This document shows, piece by piece, positions 18,687 through 27,079 of a stretch of 40,907 nt of DNA. The first letter of the stretch is position 1. Every line of letters starts with the position of its first letter. A program made the position numbers and the translations under genes. Origin of the DNA: Bryobacterales bacterium (GTDB taxonomy: Bacteria > Acidobacteriota > Terriglobia > Bryobacterales > Bryobacteraceae); the NCBI GenBank assembly GCA_003167495.1, contig PMSX01000031.1:1-40907 (forward strand), given 5' to 3'. The notes below the pieces were generated by a model that did not search any database, was not told where the DNA came from, and saw nothing but the letters and a program-made list of their open reading frames with translations.

Positions 18687-19055
18687 ATGCCTCACAATCT
18701 AATTCAGCGCTTGCTCGCCCTTTGCTTGTTAACCTGCCTCGCCGCCTTCTCCGCGCTCGCGCAAGACTACAAGGCCCTGCTCGGCAAATGGGATATGACA
18801 TCCGAAACGGACGCCGATCCCGTAAAGTGGACATTGATCCTGAAGGAAACCGACGGCAAACTCACCGGCTCCTTGTCGGCCGGCGACCAAGAAGTACTCG
18901 TCAAGAACTTTTCATATGCCGATGGAGTCCTAAAGTTCAAGGTGCCGTATGAAGGCCAAGACTACGACATAGAACTTAAGTCGGCCGCCGACAAGTTGGT
19001 TGGCCCGTGGAGCGGTGACGGGAATTCCGGTCGCACATCAGGGACGAAGACCTAA
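18687..19055 (+). CDS. Small secreted lipocalin-like or beta-barrel protein, unknown function
   Basis: This 122-residue protein has a signal peptide ending at SALAQ (about residue 26). The mature part is a small beta-rich domain starting LLGKWDMTSETDADPVKWTL with alternating strands (LILKETDGKLTGSLSAG, GVLKFKVPYEGQDYDIEL), the pattern of short lipocalin-like secreted proteins common in Acidobacteriota. It lies 28 bases after the previous stop and no Shine-Dalgarno sequence is visible; CATAAT at 18674-18679 lies seven bases ahead of the ATG, so it may also have its own leaderless transcript. No ligand can be inferred. Confidence 0.75.
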   Translation: MPHNLIQRLLALCLLTCLAAFSALAQDYKALLGKWDMTSETDADPVKWTLILKETDGKLTGSLSAGDQEVLVKNFSYADGVLKFKVPYEGQDYDIELKSAADKLVGPWSGDGNSGRTSGTKT

Positions 19056-19092
19056 TCGCTGCCGCGCTTACTTCGCTTTATCCAGCCAGGTC

Positions 19093-19108
19093 CAGCGCCG
19101 TGGCGCTG
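19093..19108. repeat. Perfect hairpin-forming inverted repeat before the histidine kinase gene
   Basis: CAGCGCC-gt-GGCGCTG, a 7-bp GC-rich inverted repeat, ends 16 bases before the histidine kinase start codon. There is no T-run after it, so it is not a standard terminator. It could be a leader hairpin limiting translation, or an operator. Confidence 0.4.
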
Positions 19109-19124
19109 CCTCACAACGTGAAGT

Positions 19125-21029
19125 ATGGTGAAGGTTAGTGCACCCACGATGCTGACTGAGTCGAACTTGCGCGATCCGGTGCTGATCAATACGATTGGCC
19201 ACACAGCGGGAGTGCTGTTGTTCGGTTTCATTATTAGTCTGTTTCTGCGTGATCGCAGGGCCCATGGCATCCGCCAGACGAAACTGTCTCTCCTCGCCGC
19301 CTGTCTGGCATTAGGCTGGAACGTCGGATCGCTGGTGGCGCTTGCGACGGGCGATCCCGCGTCTGTTTCCATGGCGATTGTGATGGCGGCCAGCTTTTCG
19401 GTGTTGAGCCTTTTGCCCGCTGTTCTTTTGCAAATCGCTCTGCAGGGTGAGCTACGTTGGGTCGCGAGTGCAGGCTACGTCATTAGCGCCATAGCGATCT
19501 TGCTGCACCTAAGCGAACTGTTCATCAGCGGTCCCGCACCCCATCAAGCGGCACTTTTGGTTGTGGCCGTGGGCTTCGGTATTCTCACTTTCGTAGCGGT
19601 ACTCATGAAGCGCCGCACGGGAGCAACGGAATGGTTCTCGCTGGCATGCCTGCTGTTATTTGCAAGTTCGTTCCCGCATTTTGGTTATTTGCATTTGCGC
19701 TCGCCATGGGCGGCGGAAATCACCTGGCATCACGTGGGCATTCCGGTGGCCATCATCGTACTGCTGCAGGACTACCGTTTCTTGCTGCTTGACACCTTCA
19801 TTCGGTTTCTGCTGAACTCCAGCCTTGCCGCCGCTTATGTCGCTTCGATTCTGTTTCTGAATCAGCGGTTTCACATCTGGGGCATGCTGAGCTCTAACAT
19901 GTTTCTAAGCGGATTGGGGCTCGTTGCAGTGTGTCTCTCGTTGATTCTTTTCGCGCACATCCGCAACTTACTGCAACACTGGATTGGCCGCGTTATTTTC
20001 CGGCGGCAGAATTTGGATGACCGCATCCACCGGATTACGCAGCTACCCGCCCAGACTCAGACCGAAGACGAGTTGCTGCTGAGCGCAGCGCGGGAAGTGG
20101 GGGCGCATGTGCGCACCAACCGTTTCGAGGTCGTGGCAGACCTTGGCATTACTAAGCAGATAGACGAACCTGCCCTGTTGTTTGGCGGCGTACTCAACTC
20201 GCATCTGCCCGCTAAGCTTTATTGGGCCGAAGCGCAAATCCCGCTGCGCTTTTCGAGCGGCGAAATAAGATTTCTGCTGACCGGTCCGCGGCGTGGGCGT
20301 CAGCGCTATCTAAGTGAAGACTTGGACGACATGCGGCGTCTTGGTTCCGTGATTGTCGAATCCGTAGAACGGTTCCGCTCGGAAGAGCTCAAGCGCTTAG
20401 CCACACAAGCGGAGTTGCGAGCGCTACAAGCGCAGATTAACCCGCATTTTCTGTTCAATGCATTCAATACGCTCTACGGGACGATTGATCGCGGCTCCGT
20501 TGAAGCGCGCCGCCTGGTTCTCAACCTCACGGATATATTTCGCTACTTCCTGCAGGGAGACCGTTCCTTCATTCCGCTTTCCGAGGAACTGCGAATCATA
20601 AAGGCGTATCTCGAGATAGAAGCCCTCCGGCTCGGAGACCGGCTCGAAACCGAGATCGATGTGAATGAGTCCGCGTTAGTGGTGATGATTCCCATCCTAT
20701 CTATACAACCTTTGGTAGAGAACGCAGTAAAACACGGTGTGGCGGCCAAGCTAGGGCGTGGGCGCGTGGTTTTACGAGTCCAAAACGAACACGGCGTCCT
20801 GCAAGTGAGCGTGGAAGATACCGGACCGGGTTTTGTTGGCAACGGTTCCTCCGTCAGCCATGATGGCGCGGGTGTGGGACTCGCCAACGTAAGGCGTCGA
20901 CTCAATCTTTCTTACGGGCCGGAAGCGACGCTTGATATCTGTTCCAGCGAACTTGGCTCGAAGGTTAGTTTCGCGATTCCTGCTGTTACGCATGCTCAAA
21001 ACGCAAAACGGGAAGTGGGAGTCGCCTAG
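19125..21029 (+). CDS. LytS/YehU-type membrane sensor histidine kinase
   Basis: This 634-residue protein has a large N-terminal membrane domain (about 7-8 hydrophobic helices in residues 15-290, no obvious extracytoplasmic sensor), a linker of about 130 residues, and the His_kinase domain typical of LytS kinases with the phosphorylated His441 in ALQAQINPHFLFNAFNTLYG. The ATP-binding domain follows with IQPLVENAVKHG (N box) and VEDTGPGF (G1 box), then GVGLANVRRRL. Kinases of this family pair with LytTR response regulators, and the only one in the window is 5 kb downstream (26162-26980), separated by the P-type ATPase and a receptor gene. A start at ATG 19149 is also possible. It converges with the P-type ATPase gene. 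Confidence 0.9.
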   Translation: MVKVSAPTMLTESNLRDPVLINTIGHTAGVLLFGFIISLFLRDRRAHGIRQTKLSLLAACLALGWNVGSLVALATGDPASVSMAIVMAASFSVLSLLPAVLLQIALQGELRWVASAGYVISAIAILLHLSELFISGPAPHQAALLVVAVGFGILTFVAVLMKRRTGATEWFSLACLLLFASSFPHFGYLHLRSPWAAEITWHHVGIPVAIIVLLQDYRFLLLDTFIRFLLNSSLAAAYVASILFLNQRFHIWGMLSSNMFLSGLGLVAVCLSLILFAHIRNLLQHWIGRVIFRRQNLDDRIHRITQLPAQTQTEDELLLSAAREVGAHVRTNRFEVVADLGITKQIDEPALLFGGVLNSHLPAKLYWAEAQIPLRFSSGEIRFLLTGPRRGRQRYLSEDLDDMRRLGSVIVESVERFRSEELKRLATQAELRALQAQINPHFLFNAFNTLYGTIDRGSVEARRLVLNLTDIFRYFLQGDRSFIPLSEELRIIKAYLEIEALRLGDRLETEIDVNESALVVMIPILSIQPLVENAVKHGVAAKLGRGRVVLRVQNEHGVLQVSVEDTGPGFVGNGSSVSHDGAGVGLANVRRRLNLSYGPEATLDICSSELGSKVSFAIPAVTHAQNAKREVGVA

Positions 21030-21061
21030 CATCTTCGTTCGAGCGGACAGCGAATACAGCT

Positions 21062-22684
21062 TCAGTCTTTTGAAAGAGCGGGTAGGAGGCGCGCGGAGTT
21101 CAAAATAAACGCCGTCTCCGAGCAAACGTGGATCAATGCCGCCGCAATAGGGTTTAGCACTCCGCACATGGCCAGAACAATGCCAACAACGTCAACCGCG
21201 ATCGTGCCAATGAAGTTCGTAAGAATTACCCGCCGGCAGCGCTTTGCTATGTCGACAACTTCGCTGAATTTAGCCAAGTCGTTGCCAATGAGAATAATCC
21301 CCCCGCTTTCCCGGGCGATATCGGTTCCAGATCCCATCGCCACGCCGACGTTCGACTCCACCAAAGCTGGGGCATCATTGATGCCGTCCCCCACCATCGC
21401 GACTTTATGACCGGCAGCCTGCAATTCCCTGACGCGCTCCAGCTTACCCTGCGGTAGCAGTCCAGCTACAAAGTCATTTACCCCTAATTCCTGCGCAACA
21501 GCTCTCGCAATGGGAACGCTATCTCCCGTCATAAGTAAGACTCGAATGTTCATCTGCTGCAAGCTCCGCACGGCCGGTCCGGCGGAACGCCTGACGGAGT
21601 CGGAAATCTGAAATTTGCCCAACAGTCGACTGCCCTGCGCCACGAATACCTCCGCACACGAACTGCTTTGACCGCCAAGGACATCGATACCCAGTCTGGC
21701 GATGAAATCACGTGACCCGACGAGTGTCGGCAGATGCCCCACCCAGCAGTGAATTCCTTTGCCTGGCAAATAATGAATATCTTCCGATTCAAGCAATGGA
21801 ACCTCTCGCGCCGCTGCTTTTCTTACAATCGCTCTACCCAGAGGGTGCTCGGAGAAACGCTCAGCGGAGGCCGCGACAGACAAGAGTCCTTCTTCCGACA
21901 CTCCTGGCTCGGGGACAATGGCTCTCACCTCTGTGTCTCCGTATGTGAGTGTGCCGGTCTTGTCGAGGACAACGGTATCGACAGAGCTGAGCCGTTCCAA
22001 ATACAAACCACCCTTAACAATCACTCCGCGCCTGGCCGCCCGCCCCACCGCGCCTAGAATGGCGAGCGGCGTTCCAGCGGCGACGCCGCAAGCCCCGGCT
22101 ACGATGATCACAGAAATAGTTGCCCGCGAATCGTGCGTCACTACAAAGGTGATGAAGGCGGCGCTCAAGGCGAAGTAGACCAGATACGCAGCCAACTGAT
22201 CGGCCAGCCTTTGCACCGGCGCCCGGCTCTCTTCGGCCCGCTCGACGGCTTCGATGATTTTCCCGAACGCCGTATCCGTTCCGACTTTGGCAACGCGAAC
22301 TTCCAAAACGCCCGATTGATTCATGGTCCCGGCGTAGACACTGTCACCCGCCACTTTCTCCACTGGCAGCGATTCGCCGGTGATAGCCGCCTGAGCTACA
22401 AATGAGTTCCCTTTGACCACGTCGCCATCCACCGGGATACAGCCGCCCGGGCGAATCACCACAACATCGCCGGCGACGATATCGGCCAAGCTTTTCGATT
22501 GGGTGCCGGACGCAGAAACCAGCTCGGCCAGTTTTGGCAACTGATCGGTCAACGCGCGCAAGGCGTGCCTTCCACGCTCGATGGTTTTCTCTTCCAAAAC
22601 CTCTGCAATCAGCACAAAGAAGACGATCACCAGCGCAGTGAAAATTTCGCCAATGACGAGCGCCGCGGCGAGGGCAATCGTCAT
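21062..22684 (-). CDS. Heavy-metal-type P-type ATPase, main part (separated from its N-terminus by an in-frame TAG)
   Basis: This 540-residue segment carries most of a P1B-type cation ATPase: the actuator motif ITGESLPVEK (101-110), the phosphorylation site DKTGTLT (Asp241), the nucleotide-binding SEHPLGRAI (HP at 280-281), MTGDS, and the hinge GDGINDAP (432-439). The transmembrane metal-site motif, usually CPC or CPx before xxxxxxTPLAI, reads GAC (VAGACGVAAGTPLAI, residues 195-208), so the proline is lost. The first two helices are encoded upstream in the same frame (22685-23008) and are cut off by one TAG codon; the protein sequence across it, MTMEL-stop-MTIALAAALVIGE, would be continuous if the stop were a sense codon such as TCG (Ser). 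Metal specificity cannot be assigned. The ATG at 22684 could restart translation but would give a pump lacking its first hairpin. Confidence 0.82.
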   Translation of the reverse strand: MTIALAAALVIGEIFTALVIVFFVLIAEVLEEKTIERGRHALRALTDQLPKLAELVSASGTQSKSLADIVAGDVVVIRPGGCIPVDGDVVKGNSFVAQAAITGESLPVEKVAGDSVYAGTMNQSGVLEVRVAKVGTDTAFGKIIEAVERAEESRAPVQRLADQLAAYLVYFALSAAFITFVVTHDSRATISVIIVAGACGVAAGTPLAILGAVGRAARRGVIVKGGLYLERLSSVDTVVLDKTGTLTYGDTEVRAIVPEPGVSEEGLLSVAASAERFSEHPLGRAIVRKAAAREVPLLESEDIHYLPGKGIHCWVGHLPTLVGSRDFIARLGIDVLGGQSSSCAEVFVAQGSRLLGKFQISDSVRRSAGPAVRSLQQMNIRVLLMTGDSVPIARAVAQELGVNDFVAGLLPQGKLERVRELQAAGHKVAMVGDGINDAPALVESNVGVAMGSGTDIARESGGIILIGNDLAKFSEVVDIAKRCRRVILTNFIGTIAVDVVGIVLAMCGVLNPIAAALIHVCSETAFILNSARLLPALSKD

Positions 22685-23008
22685 CTAGAGTTCCATGGTC
22701 ATGCGTCTTGACCATAGATCAAGCGCCGCCTCTTTGAAGATTGGATAGCCGCCAACGATTGCGCAGACCAGACCCAGCAGATCTATGCGCGCGAAGGGTT
22801 GCCAAACCTTCAGCCAGCAAAGCAGTATTGCGAGCCCGACAAAAGCGATGCGCGCATACTCGATCCATTCACTTGACGCGTTCTCACTCTCTTCTGCGCC
22901 GGCGCAGCATCCCTCAGCCGTCACAGGCCTGAACCTTCGAAGCAACTCTCCAAACGGAACGAGTCTTCGTATGCTAATTTGTTGGCTTTGAGTTTTCAAA
23001 GCGCGCAC
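22685..23008 (-). CDS. N-terminal fragment of the interrupted P-type ATPase
   Basis: This 107-residue frame (GTG start) ends with TAG at 22687-22685, immediately before the ATPase main part and in the same reading frame. It contains a Cys-Cys pair (EGCCAGAEES) and two hydrophobic helices (ARIAFVGLAILLCWLKVW and LLGLVCAIVGGYPIFKEA) followed by ALDLWSRRMTMEL, which is how the first membrane hairpin of heavy-metal P-type ATPases runs into the next helix pair. There is no separate HMA ferredoxin-like domain. On its own it has no sensible function, so it is best read as the 5' part of one gene of about 648 codons. Confidence 0.75.
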   Translation of the reverse strand: MRALKTQSQQISIRRLVPFGELLRRFRPVTAEGCCAGAEESENASSEWIEYARIAFVGLAILLCWLKVWQPFARIDLLGLVCAIVGGYPIFKEAALDLWSRRMTMEL

Positions 23009-23071
23009 CCCTGGGGAAGACTACTCGATTGTAGTGCTGTGGAGTACGGATATCACCAAAACTCGAATAGA

Positions 23072-23160
23072 CGGACTAAGCCGGCCAATGAGCGGCGACG
23101 ATATGCGCTTTGGCGGTTGCCTTCAGCGCTAGTCCGAACTTGCGGCTATAAGTTTGCCGC
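23072..23160. promoter_or_regulatory. Inverted repeats in the divergent P-type ATPase / receptor intergenic region
   Basis: The 252-bp gap 23009-23260 holds CGGACTA (23072-23078) matched by TAGTCCG (23130-23136) over a 51-base spacer, and GCGGC (23142-23146) matched by GCCGC (23156-23160). A single LytTR-like 9-mer TAAGTTTGC lies at 23149-23157, but the expected partner 21 bases on is poor. No clear promoter hexamers were found for the receptor gene. Confidence 0.3.
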
Positions 23161-23260
23161 TCGGTCCATTCGTAGCGGGAACCGCCCGTCTGCTGACAAG
23201 TTCAACCCGCCCGCGGCATTTTTCTAAAGAATTCGCTATAGGAATCGCAGACTAATAAAC

Positions 23261-26053
23261 ATGCCAAAGACGATTCCAGCAGCCCTGATCGCTACTTACT
23301 TCTTACTAACATGCGGCGGTACGCCGAGTTTCGCTCAGTCTACTGGCGGTAACTCGGGAACGGTTCGCGGCTCGATTCTAGACCCTTCGGGAGCAGCTAT
23401 TCCGGGCGCTACGGTAGAAATACAGAATCCCGTTTCGGGCTATGACAAAAGTGTCCGCTCGAACGCGCAGGGATACTTCGAATTAGACAACATCCCGTTT
23501 AACAACTATCATCTGAGCGCATCCGCGGCAGGATTCCAAGGAAGCGAGCAAGATGTAACCGTCCGCTCGGCCTTGCCCGTTGACGTTAAGATCGCCGTTG
23601 AGCTCGGCACGGCCAACGAAACAGTAACCGTGACCGAAGCGGGCGATCTAGTCGAAAAGGATCCCACTACGCATACCGATGTCGATCGGGGATTATTCGA
23701 CAAACTTCCTTTGGAGAGCGCCTCCTCGTCACTTAGTTCATTGGTAACGCTCGCGACGCCGGGAATTTCGGCCGACTCAAACGGTTTGTTCCATGGGCTT
23801 GGCGATCATGCCTCGAACTCGTTCTCGCTCGACGGCCAGCCGATTACCGACCAGCAGAGCAAGGTTTTCTCGAACCAGATTCCGGTGGATTCTGTCCAAT
23901 CGATGGAAGTCATTGAAGGTGCCCCTCCAGCGGAGTTCGGCGGCAAGACCAGCGTGGTAATTGTGGTGACCACGCGATCCGGTATGGGTGTTAGCACGCC
24001 GCATGGCGATATAAGCGCTTCCTACGAGTCGTTCGGAAGTTCAAGCGGCGCCGCCGATCTTGCGTATGGCGGGCAGACTTGGGGAAACTTCATTTCGGTG
24101 AACGGTCTGAACACAGGCCGTTTCCTCGATGGTCCGGAGTTCCAAGTCTCCCATGACCATGGCAACGAAGAAAACGTGTTTGACCGCTTGGATTTCAAAC
24201 TTTCCGATGCGTCCACAGTGAACCTGAATCTCGGCTTCACGCGGTCGTGGTTCCAAACGCCAAATTCCTATGACGCGCAGAACGCGACGGCGTGGAACGG
24301 ACTCGTGGTAGATAACGGCGGCCTTGGTCCCAATGGTTTACCGGTCGGCTCGGAAGATCAGCGCTCGCAGATCAGGACATTTAACATCGCACCGGTCTGG
24401 ACCCGCATACTCAACCCCCACACGGTGTTCACGTTTGGTGGGTTCTTCCGGCAGGATCAATATAACTACTATCCAAGCGCCGATCCATTCGCTGACTTCA
24501 CGCCCGATCTGCAGTCTGCAACGGTGGCGCAGAATCGCCGACTCACCAACGCCGGCGGCCGAACGAACATCGCGTACGTGAATGGCAGTCACAACATGAA
24601 AATCGGCGCGACCTATGAGCACACATTTATCACCGAAAGGGATGCTTTTGGTTTGGTGGATCCAACCGCAAATGCCCCCTGTCTAAATGCCGACGGCAGC
24701 GCGTACACCAGCCCTCTTGTGACCAACCCGGCTGGCTGCACGGGAGGGCTGCAGCCGAACATTGGCCAGGGATCGGTTCCGGCTTTTATTCCGATTCTAG
24801 CCTGTTACGACCTAACTAGAACGGGACCGCTGCCTGCTTCCGACGGCTGCCCCAATATAACGAGCGGCCTTTATGGGTTCTTTGGCCATGCCGATGTCAA
24901 AGAATTTGCCTTTTACGTTCAGGATGCCATTACCATTCGCAATTGGACTTTCAATCTCGGCGTGCGCTTCGACAAATACAATGGCATTGTGAGCGCTGCG
25001 CAGGGGGAACCACGCCTAGGTATTGCCTACAACTTCAAGCCGACCAACACGGTCTTCCGGGCATCCTATGCGCGTACCATGGAGAGCCCCTTCAACGAGA
25101 ACCTGGTGCTGGCCAGCCTCGGTTGTAACTACCCGGTCATCGTCGCATTCCAGACGCTGGTCCCAGGTGGCGCTTGCGTTTCCACAACACCATTGAGTCC
25201 TGGTCACCGCAACGAGTTTCACGCCGGCCTCACGCAGGCGTTTGGAAAGTACCTGGTTGTCGACGCAGAATACATCTGGAAGTACACACATAAAGCCTTC
25301 GACTTTAGCGTCCTCGGCAACACGCCCATCACGTATCCGATCGAGTGGCAGAGTTCGAAGATTCCCGGCTATGCCGTCCGCGCTAGCGTACCAAATTACC
25401 ATGGGTTTACGGCGTTTGTGGTTTTCTCAAGTGTGGCGGCGCGTTTCTTCGGCCCACAAGTGGCCGGCGTTGGCGCGACCCCGGGTGCGGTTACCGTATT
25501 CCGCATAGATCACGACGAACTTTTCAATCAGACTACGCACCTGCAATACCAGCCCTGGAAGCGCGGGCCGTGGCTCGGCTTCAATTGGCGCTACGATAGC
25601 GGACTCGTGGCTGGTCCGGTACCATGCGCCGGCGGCAACTGCGCGAATGGCCCGAATGGCACCGACAGCATCGTGGACGTCTCCGGCCTGACCCCTGACC
25701 AGCAGTACGAGGGGGGACTCTACTGTGGAAGCGTGCATGCTACCCCAACAACTCCCATTAGTCCGACCGGCCTATGTCCGGCCTCCAAGTATGGGTCCAC
25801 GCTTGTGTCGATTCCTGCCGCGGGCACAGAAAACGACGATCACAATCCGCCGCGGATTGCATCGCGCAATCTATTTGATATTGCCATCGGGCATGACAAT
25901 ATTTTCAACGGCGATAAGTACAAGTTCAGCGCCCGGCTCACAGTGGTGAACCTGCTGGACAAAGACGCGCTATATAATTTCCTCTCGACCTTCAGCGGAA
26001 CTCACTATGTGACGCCGCGGGCCATTACAGCCACACTGGGATTCCATTTCTAA
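23261..26053 (+). CDS. Oar-like TonB-dependent receptor, copy 1
   Basis: This 930-residue outer-membrane protein has a signal peptide (to SFAQ, about residue 26), an N-terminal carboxypeptidase-regulatory domain (VRGSILDPSGAAIPGATVEI, about 33-125), a plug (FHGLGDHASNSFSLDGQPI, VQSMEVIEGAPPAEFGGKTS) and a long beta-barrel ending ATLGFHF with the terminal aromatic residue needed for barrel insertion. Cys pairs occur in predicted loops (CAGGNC, CPAS). Such receptors take up complex ligands with TonB energy; the ligand here is unknown. It is a close paralogue of the protein at 27080-29833, the two being colinear nearly throughout, with the main length difference in one loop around residues 480-545. 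No Shine-Dalgarno sequence precedes the ATG. It lies upstream of the LytTR regulator gene on the same strand. Confidence 0.92.
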   Translation: MPKTIPAALIATYFLLTCGGTPSFAQSTGGNSGTVRGSILDPSGAAIPGATVEIQNPVSGYDKSVRSNAQGYFELDNIPFNNYHLSASAAGFQGSEQDVTVRSALPVDVKIAVELGTANETVTVTEAGDLVEKDPTTHTDVDRGLFDKLPLESASSSLSSLVTLATPGISADSNGLFHGLGDHASNSFSLDGQPITDQQSKVFSNQIPVDSVQSMEVIEGAPPAEFGGKTSVVIVVTTRSGMGVSTPHGDISASYESFGSSSGAADLAYGGQTWGNFISVNGLNTGRFLDGPEFQVSHDHGNEENVFDRLDFKLSDASTVNLNLGFTRSWFQTPNSYDAQNATAWNGLVVDNGGLGPNGLPVGSEDQRSQIRTFNIAPVWTRILNPHTVFTFGGFFRQDQYNYYPSADPFADFTPDLQSATVAQNRRLTNAGGRTNIAYVNGSHNMKIGATYEHTFITERDAFGLVDPTANAPCLNADGSAYTSPLVTNPAGCTGGLQPNIGQGSVPAFIPILACYDLTRTGPLPASDGCPNITSGLYGFFGHADVKEFAFYVQDAITIRNWTFNLGVRFDKYNGIVSAAQGEPRLGIAYNFKPTNTVFRASYARTMESPFNENLVLASLGCNYPVIVAFQTLVPGGACVSTTPLSPGHRNEFHAGLTQAFGKYLVVDAEYIWKYTHKAFDFSVLGNTPITYPIEWQSSKIPGYAVRASVPNYHGFTAFVVFSSVAARFFGPQVAGVGATPGAVTVFRIDHDELFNQTTHLQYQPWKRGPWLGFNWRYDSGLVAGPVPCAGGNCANGPNGTDSIVDVSGLTPDQQYEGGLYCGSVHATPTTPISPTGLCPASKYGSTLVSIPAAGTENDDHNPPRIASRNLFDIAIGHDNIFNGDKYKFSARLTVVNLLDKDALYNFLSTFSGTHYVTPRAITATLGFHF

Positions 26054-26114
26054 CACCCGTAAACGGAGCCTGAAGTATTGTGGAGGTAAGCGCGAACAGG
26101 AGGGCTGTTGCTGG

Positions 26115-26144
26115 TCCGTTCACCGGCTCTCTCAGGCCGTTTAT
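26115..26144 (+). promoter_or_regulatory. LytTR-type operator (two 9-bp direct repeats, 12-bp spacer) before the response regulator gene
   Basis: TCCGTTCAC (26115-26123) and GCCGTTTAT (26136-26144) are separated by exactly 12 bp. The published LytTR/AlgR consensus is a pair of [TA][AC][CA]GTTN[AG][TG] boxes with a 12-13 bp gap; each box here misses one position. It ends 17 bases before the start codon of the LytTR regulator, suggesting autoregulation. Confidence 0.65.
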
Positions 26145-26161
26145 GCCCATAAGGAGATCAC

Positions 26162-26980
26162 ATGCCAGTAAATGCTAGCTTGGCTGACCCGGATCGACCC
26201 TATACTGCGGCATTGCCTCTTTTGCGCGTGCTGGTAGTAGATGATGAACCGATTGCCAGAAAAGTTTTGCGGCAGGAACTCGATTGCCTAACGGGAGTCG
26301 AGGTGGTGGGCGAGGCGGATAATGGCAAAGCGGCGTTCGAGCAGATCTCCGCGCTTAATCCGGATCTTGTGTTCCTCGATATTCAAATGCCCATGATGGG
26401 CGGTTTTGAGTTGCTGAACCACCTCACAAGCGGCCCCATGCCCGCCATTATCATGGTGACCGCATTCGATGAGCACGCGATTCGCGCCTTCGAGGCTGGC
26501 GCCATCGATTATCTACTCAAGCCCGTCAGTCAGCCGCGCTTGCAACAGGCCGTGGAACGCGCCAACCGTCTTCGTGGTAACCCGCGCGCTCTTGCGGAAA
26601 ACATAGCCACCTTGCAGCAAATCGGCCCTGTGGGTTCTTCCCCTGATTCCCGTCTTCGTAAAATTGTTGGCAAAGCCGGCGAAGAATACTTCCTGTTAAG
26701 CCCCGAAGAGGTTCTTGCTTTTCAGGCCAGCGGGGATATAGTTTGGATCATCACCGCTAAAAAGCGTTATTTGGCCACGCAGAATCTAAAGACTCTGGAA
26801 GAACGATTGAGTGCCGATTCGTTCCGCCGCGTTCACCGCAACGCGTTGGTGAACGTGAACCAAATCCGTAAAATGAGCATACTCACAAGCCAGCGCTGGC
26901 TCATCACACTCAGCAACGGCCAGGAATTCATTGTGAGCAAACGCCAAGCCCGCAACGTTCGCGACGTGCTGCACTGGTAG
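26162..26980 (+). CDS. LytTR family response regulator
   Basis: This 272-residue protein has a receiver domain at about 20-140 (VLVVDDEPIARKVL, phospho-acceptor Asp73 in LVFLDIQMP, MVTAFDEHAIRAF, YLLKP with the conserved Lys) and a LytTR DNA-binding domain at about 160-270 (EEVLAFQASGDIVWI, FRRVHRNALVNVNQI, LITLSNGQEFIVSKRQ). The ATG follows a good AAGGAG site. Regulators of this type are phosphorylated by LytS-like kinases; the kinase at 19125-21029 is the natural partner, although three coding segments lie between. It sits between two paralogous TonB-dependent receptor genes, and LytTR-like direct repeats occur before its own gene and before the second receptor gene, so it probably controls both. 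Confidence 0.93.
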   Translation: MPVNASLADPDRPYTAALPLLRVLVVDDEPIARKVLRQELDCLTGVEVVGEADNGKAAFEQISALNPDLVFLDIQMPMMGGFELLNHLTSGPMPAIIMVTAFDEHAIRAFEAGAIDYLLKPVSQPRLQQAVERANRLRGNPRALAENIATLQQIGPVGSSPDSRLRKIVGKAGEEYFLLSPEEVLAFQASGDIVWIITAKKRYLATQNLKTLEERLSADSFRRVHRNALVNVNQIRKMSILTSQRWLITLSNGQEFIVSKRQARNVRDVLHW

Positions 26981-27005
26981 GCAGGTCCGCTTGCGGCAAG
27001 ATTAG

Positions 27006-27043
27006 CCCGTTCACCGCCAAATCTAGTTCGTTTGTCAGATTTG
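27006..27043 (+). promoter_or_regulatory. LytTR-type operator plus inverted repeat before the second receptor gene
   Basis: CCCGTTCAC (27006-27014) and TTCGTTTGT (27027-27035) are again separated by exactly 12 bp, and the 10-mer CCGTTCACCG is identical to the one before the regulator gene (26116-26125). Overlapping the second box is a perfect inverted repeat, CAAATCT (27018-27024) and AGATTTG (27037-27043). The site ends 44 bases (last box) before the ATG at 27080. Confidence 0.6.
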
Positions 27044-27079
27044 CCTCAAGAACCAGCGGCTAACGGGTAAAATTAAAAT

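Noticed and set aside
23009..23260. Possible LytTR operator before the first receptor gene
   Set aside because: Only one good box (23149-23157); the best partner is 20 bases on and fits poorly, so it was not called as an operator.
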